The notes beneath the pieces are model-generated. The model had not been told where the DNA came from. It did no database searches and was given only the letters and a program-made list of their open reading frames with translations. Below are positions 63,294 through 64,000 of a DNA stretch of 64,000 nt, in pieces; the stretch's first letter is position 1, and each line of letters starts with the position of its first letter. The DNA is from Paenarthrobacter nicotinovorans (GTDB taxonomy: Bacteria; Actinomycetota; Actinomycetes; Actinomycetales; Micrococcaceae). A program made the position numbers and the translations under genes. The stretch lies in NCBI RefSeq assembly GCF_021919345.1, contig NZ_CP089293.1, positions 2,170,001 through 2,234,000 of the forward strand, in the 5' to 3' direction.

Positions 63294-64000
63294 GTGAAAC
63301 CCGAGCAGCTGCCCCTGTTGAACTCCGTGTCCGCCCCTGCCATCCACCCCGACGGGACCAAGGCGGTGGTGTCCGTCACGAGACCGGATTTTGACGCTGA
63401 CACTTATGTAGGCCAGCTTTGGTCAGTGCCTTTGGACAACGCCAAGTACCCGCGCCGCATCACCCGGGGGTTCCGCGACACTGCACCGTCATTCTCACCG
63501 GATGGGCTGGTCCTGGCCTTCCTGCGCAGCGACCCCGGCGGTAAACCCCAGCTGTTCGTGGTGGAATCGGCCGGCGGGGAACCACAGCGGATCACGAACC
63601 AAGCTGCGGGGGTTGACAGCTTCGTTTGGGCGCCGGATTCGCACCGAATCGCCTTCCTGGCGCGGGTCCCCGAACGGGGACGCTACGGAACGGTTGACGA
63701 CGTGACCCTGGGTGCCGAAGATGCCCGTCTCATCACCGCAAACCAATACATGATGAACGGTGTTGGATACACCGCCGACCAGCGGCAACAGCTGTTTGTC
63801 GTCGAGGTCCCGGAATTGGGCGGCGAACCCGCAGTCCTTCCGCGCGGCAGGGCGGCCCACGAGCAGCCAACTCTGGAGCTGCCCGGCCTGCCCGCCGCCC
63901 TGCAGCTCACTTTTGGGGACGCCGACCACACATCGCCGGCGTTTTCTGCGGACAGTGGCCGGCTCTACTTCGTAGCGGCACTGCATGAAGGACACGACGA
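63294..64000 (+). CDS. S9 family peptidase (acylaminoacyl-peptidase-like), 3' end beyond window
   Basis: 235 codons visible, open to the window edge. N-terminal beta-propeller repeats are clear: SAPAIHPDGTKAVVSV, APSFSPDGLVLAFLR, SFVWAPDSHRIAFLAR and SPAFSADSGRLYFVA, the WD/TolB-like blades of prolyl-oligopeptidase family enzymes. The catalytic alpha/beta-hydrolase domain would lie past the end, so activity is not verified here. GTG 63294 is chosen for its leaderless -10 box; it is divergent from the rRNA methyltransferase. Confidence 0.85.
   Translation, partial: MKPEQLPLLNSVSAPAIHPDGTKAVVSVTRPDFDADTYVGQLWSVPLDNAKYPRRITRGFRDTAPSFSPDGLVLAFLRSDPGGKPQLFVVESAGGEPQRITNQAAGVDSFVWAPDSHRIAFLARVPERGRYGTVDDVTLGAEDARLITANQYMMNGVGYTADQRQQLFVVEVPELGGEPAVLPRGRAAHEQPTLELPGLPAALQLTFGDADHTSPAFSADSGRLYFVAALHEGHD

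Overview
The window reads as chromosomal DNA of a high-GC Gram-positive actinobacterium, most likely Arthrobacter sensu lato (Micrococcaceae; Arthrobacter, Paenarthrobacter or Pseudarthrobacter). The clade call rests on a complete Pup-proteasome locus, mycothiol ligase mshC, RbpA, actinobacterial-type GlgA/GlgC, GTG/TTG start codons, many apparently leaderless genes, and a naturally fused PafBC. The genus is inference, because no database search was possible. I see no transposase, phage gene or CRISPR array. The only RNA gene recognised is one tRNA-Leu(GAG).

Layout. 1-3.5 kb: a truncated zinc-ribbon SDR protein and the divergent glycogen genes glgC/glgA. 3.6-10.1 kb: a divergent beta-oxidation unit, with acyl-CoA oxidase and a TetR regulator on the minus strand, and thiolase, FabG4-type dehydrogenase and MaoC hydratase on the plus strand. 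A perfect 13-bp palindrome lies between the two arms. 10.3-13.7 kb: tRNA-Leu, an M20 peptidase, an acyl-CoA dehydrogenase and two small conserved proteins. 13.9-35.1 kb: a polysaccharide (EPS/capsule-like) cluster. Its plus arm holds a polyprenyl-phosphate sugar transferase, a four-gene amino-sugar cassette, a flippase, three glycosyltransferases, two short Wzz-like proteins and an O-antigen-ligase/polymerase-like protein. Its minus arm holds rmlB, a fused rmlC-rmlD, a secreted hydrolase-like protein, a TagA-GT2 fusion and a GT2; rmlA is divergent from it.

35.1-41.2 kb: an aldo/keto reductase, uppP (undecaprenyl-pyrophosphate recycling), mshC, a PAC2 protein, a HAD phosphatase and an M50 protease. 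41.3-57.4 kb: trmI, arc, dop, pup, prcB, prcA, pafA, two FKBP prolyl isomerases, pafBC, a small membrane protein, tatA, tatC and helY, all on the plus strand. 57.5-64 kb: a YtcJ-like amidohydrolase, polyprenol-phosphate mannose synthase, rbpA, an SPFH/NfeD membrane pair, a zinc-ribbon rRNA methyltransferase and the start of an S9 peptidase.

How they work together. The polysaccharide genes give one plausible assembly line: dTDP-rhamnose and amino-sugar precursors, lipid-linked initiation, extension, flipping, polymerisation and length control, with UppP nearby to recycle the carrier. The proteasome block holds the tag (Pup), its activator/remover (Dop), ligase (PafA), ATPase (Arc) and core (PrcAB), plus the DNA-damage regulator PafBC.

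Cross-window signals. At least fifteen genes have a TANNNT box 6-8 nt before the start codon, consistent with leaderless transcripts, and this decides several starts. A 17-bp tandem duplication doubles that box in front of pafBC. An inverted repeat flanks the arc -10 box. rbpA has a sigma-R-like promoter.
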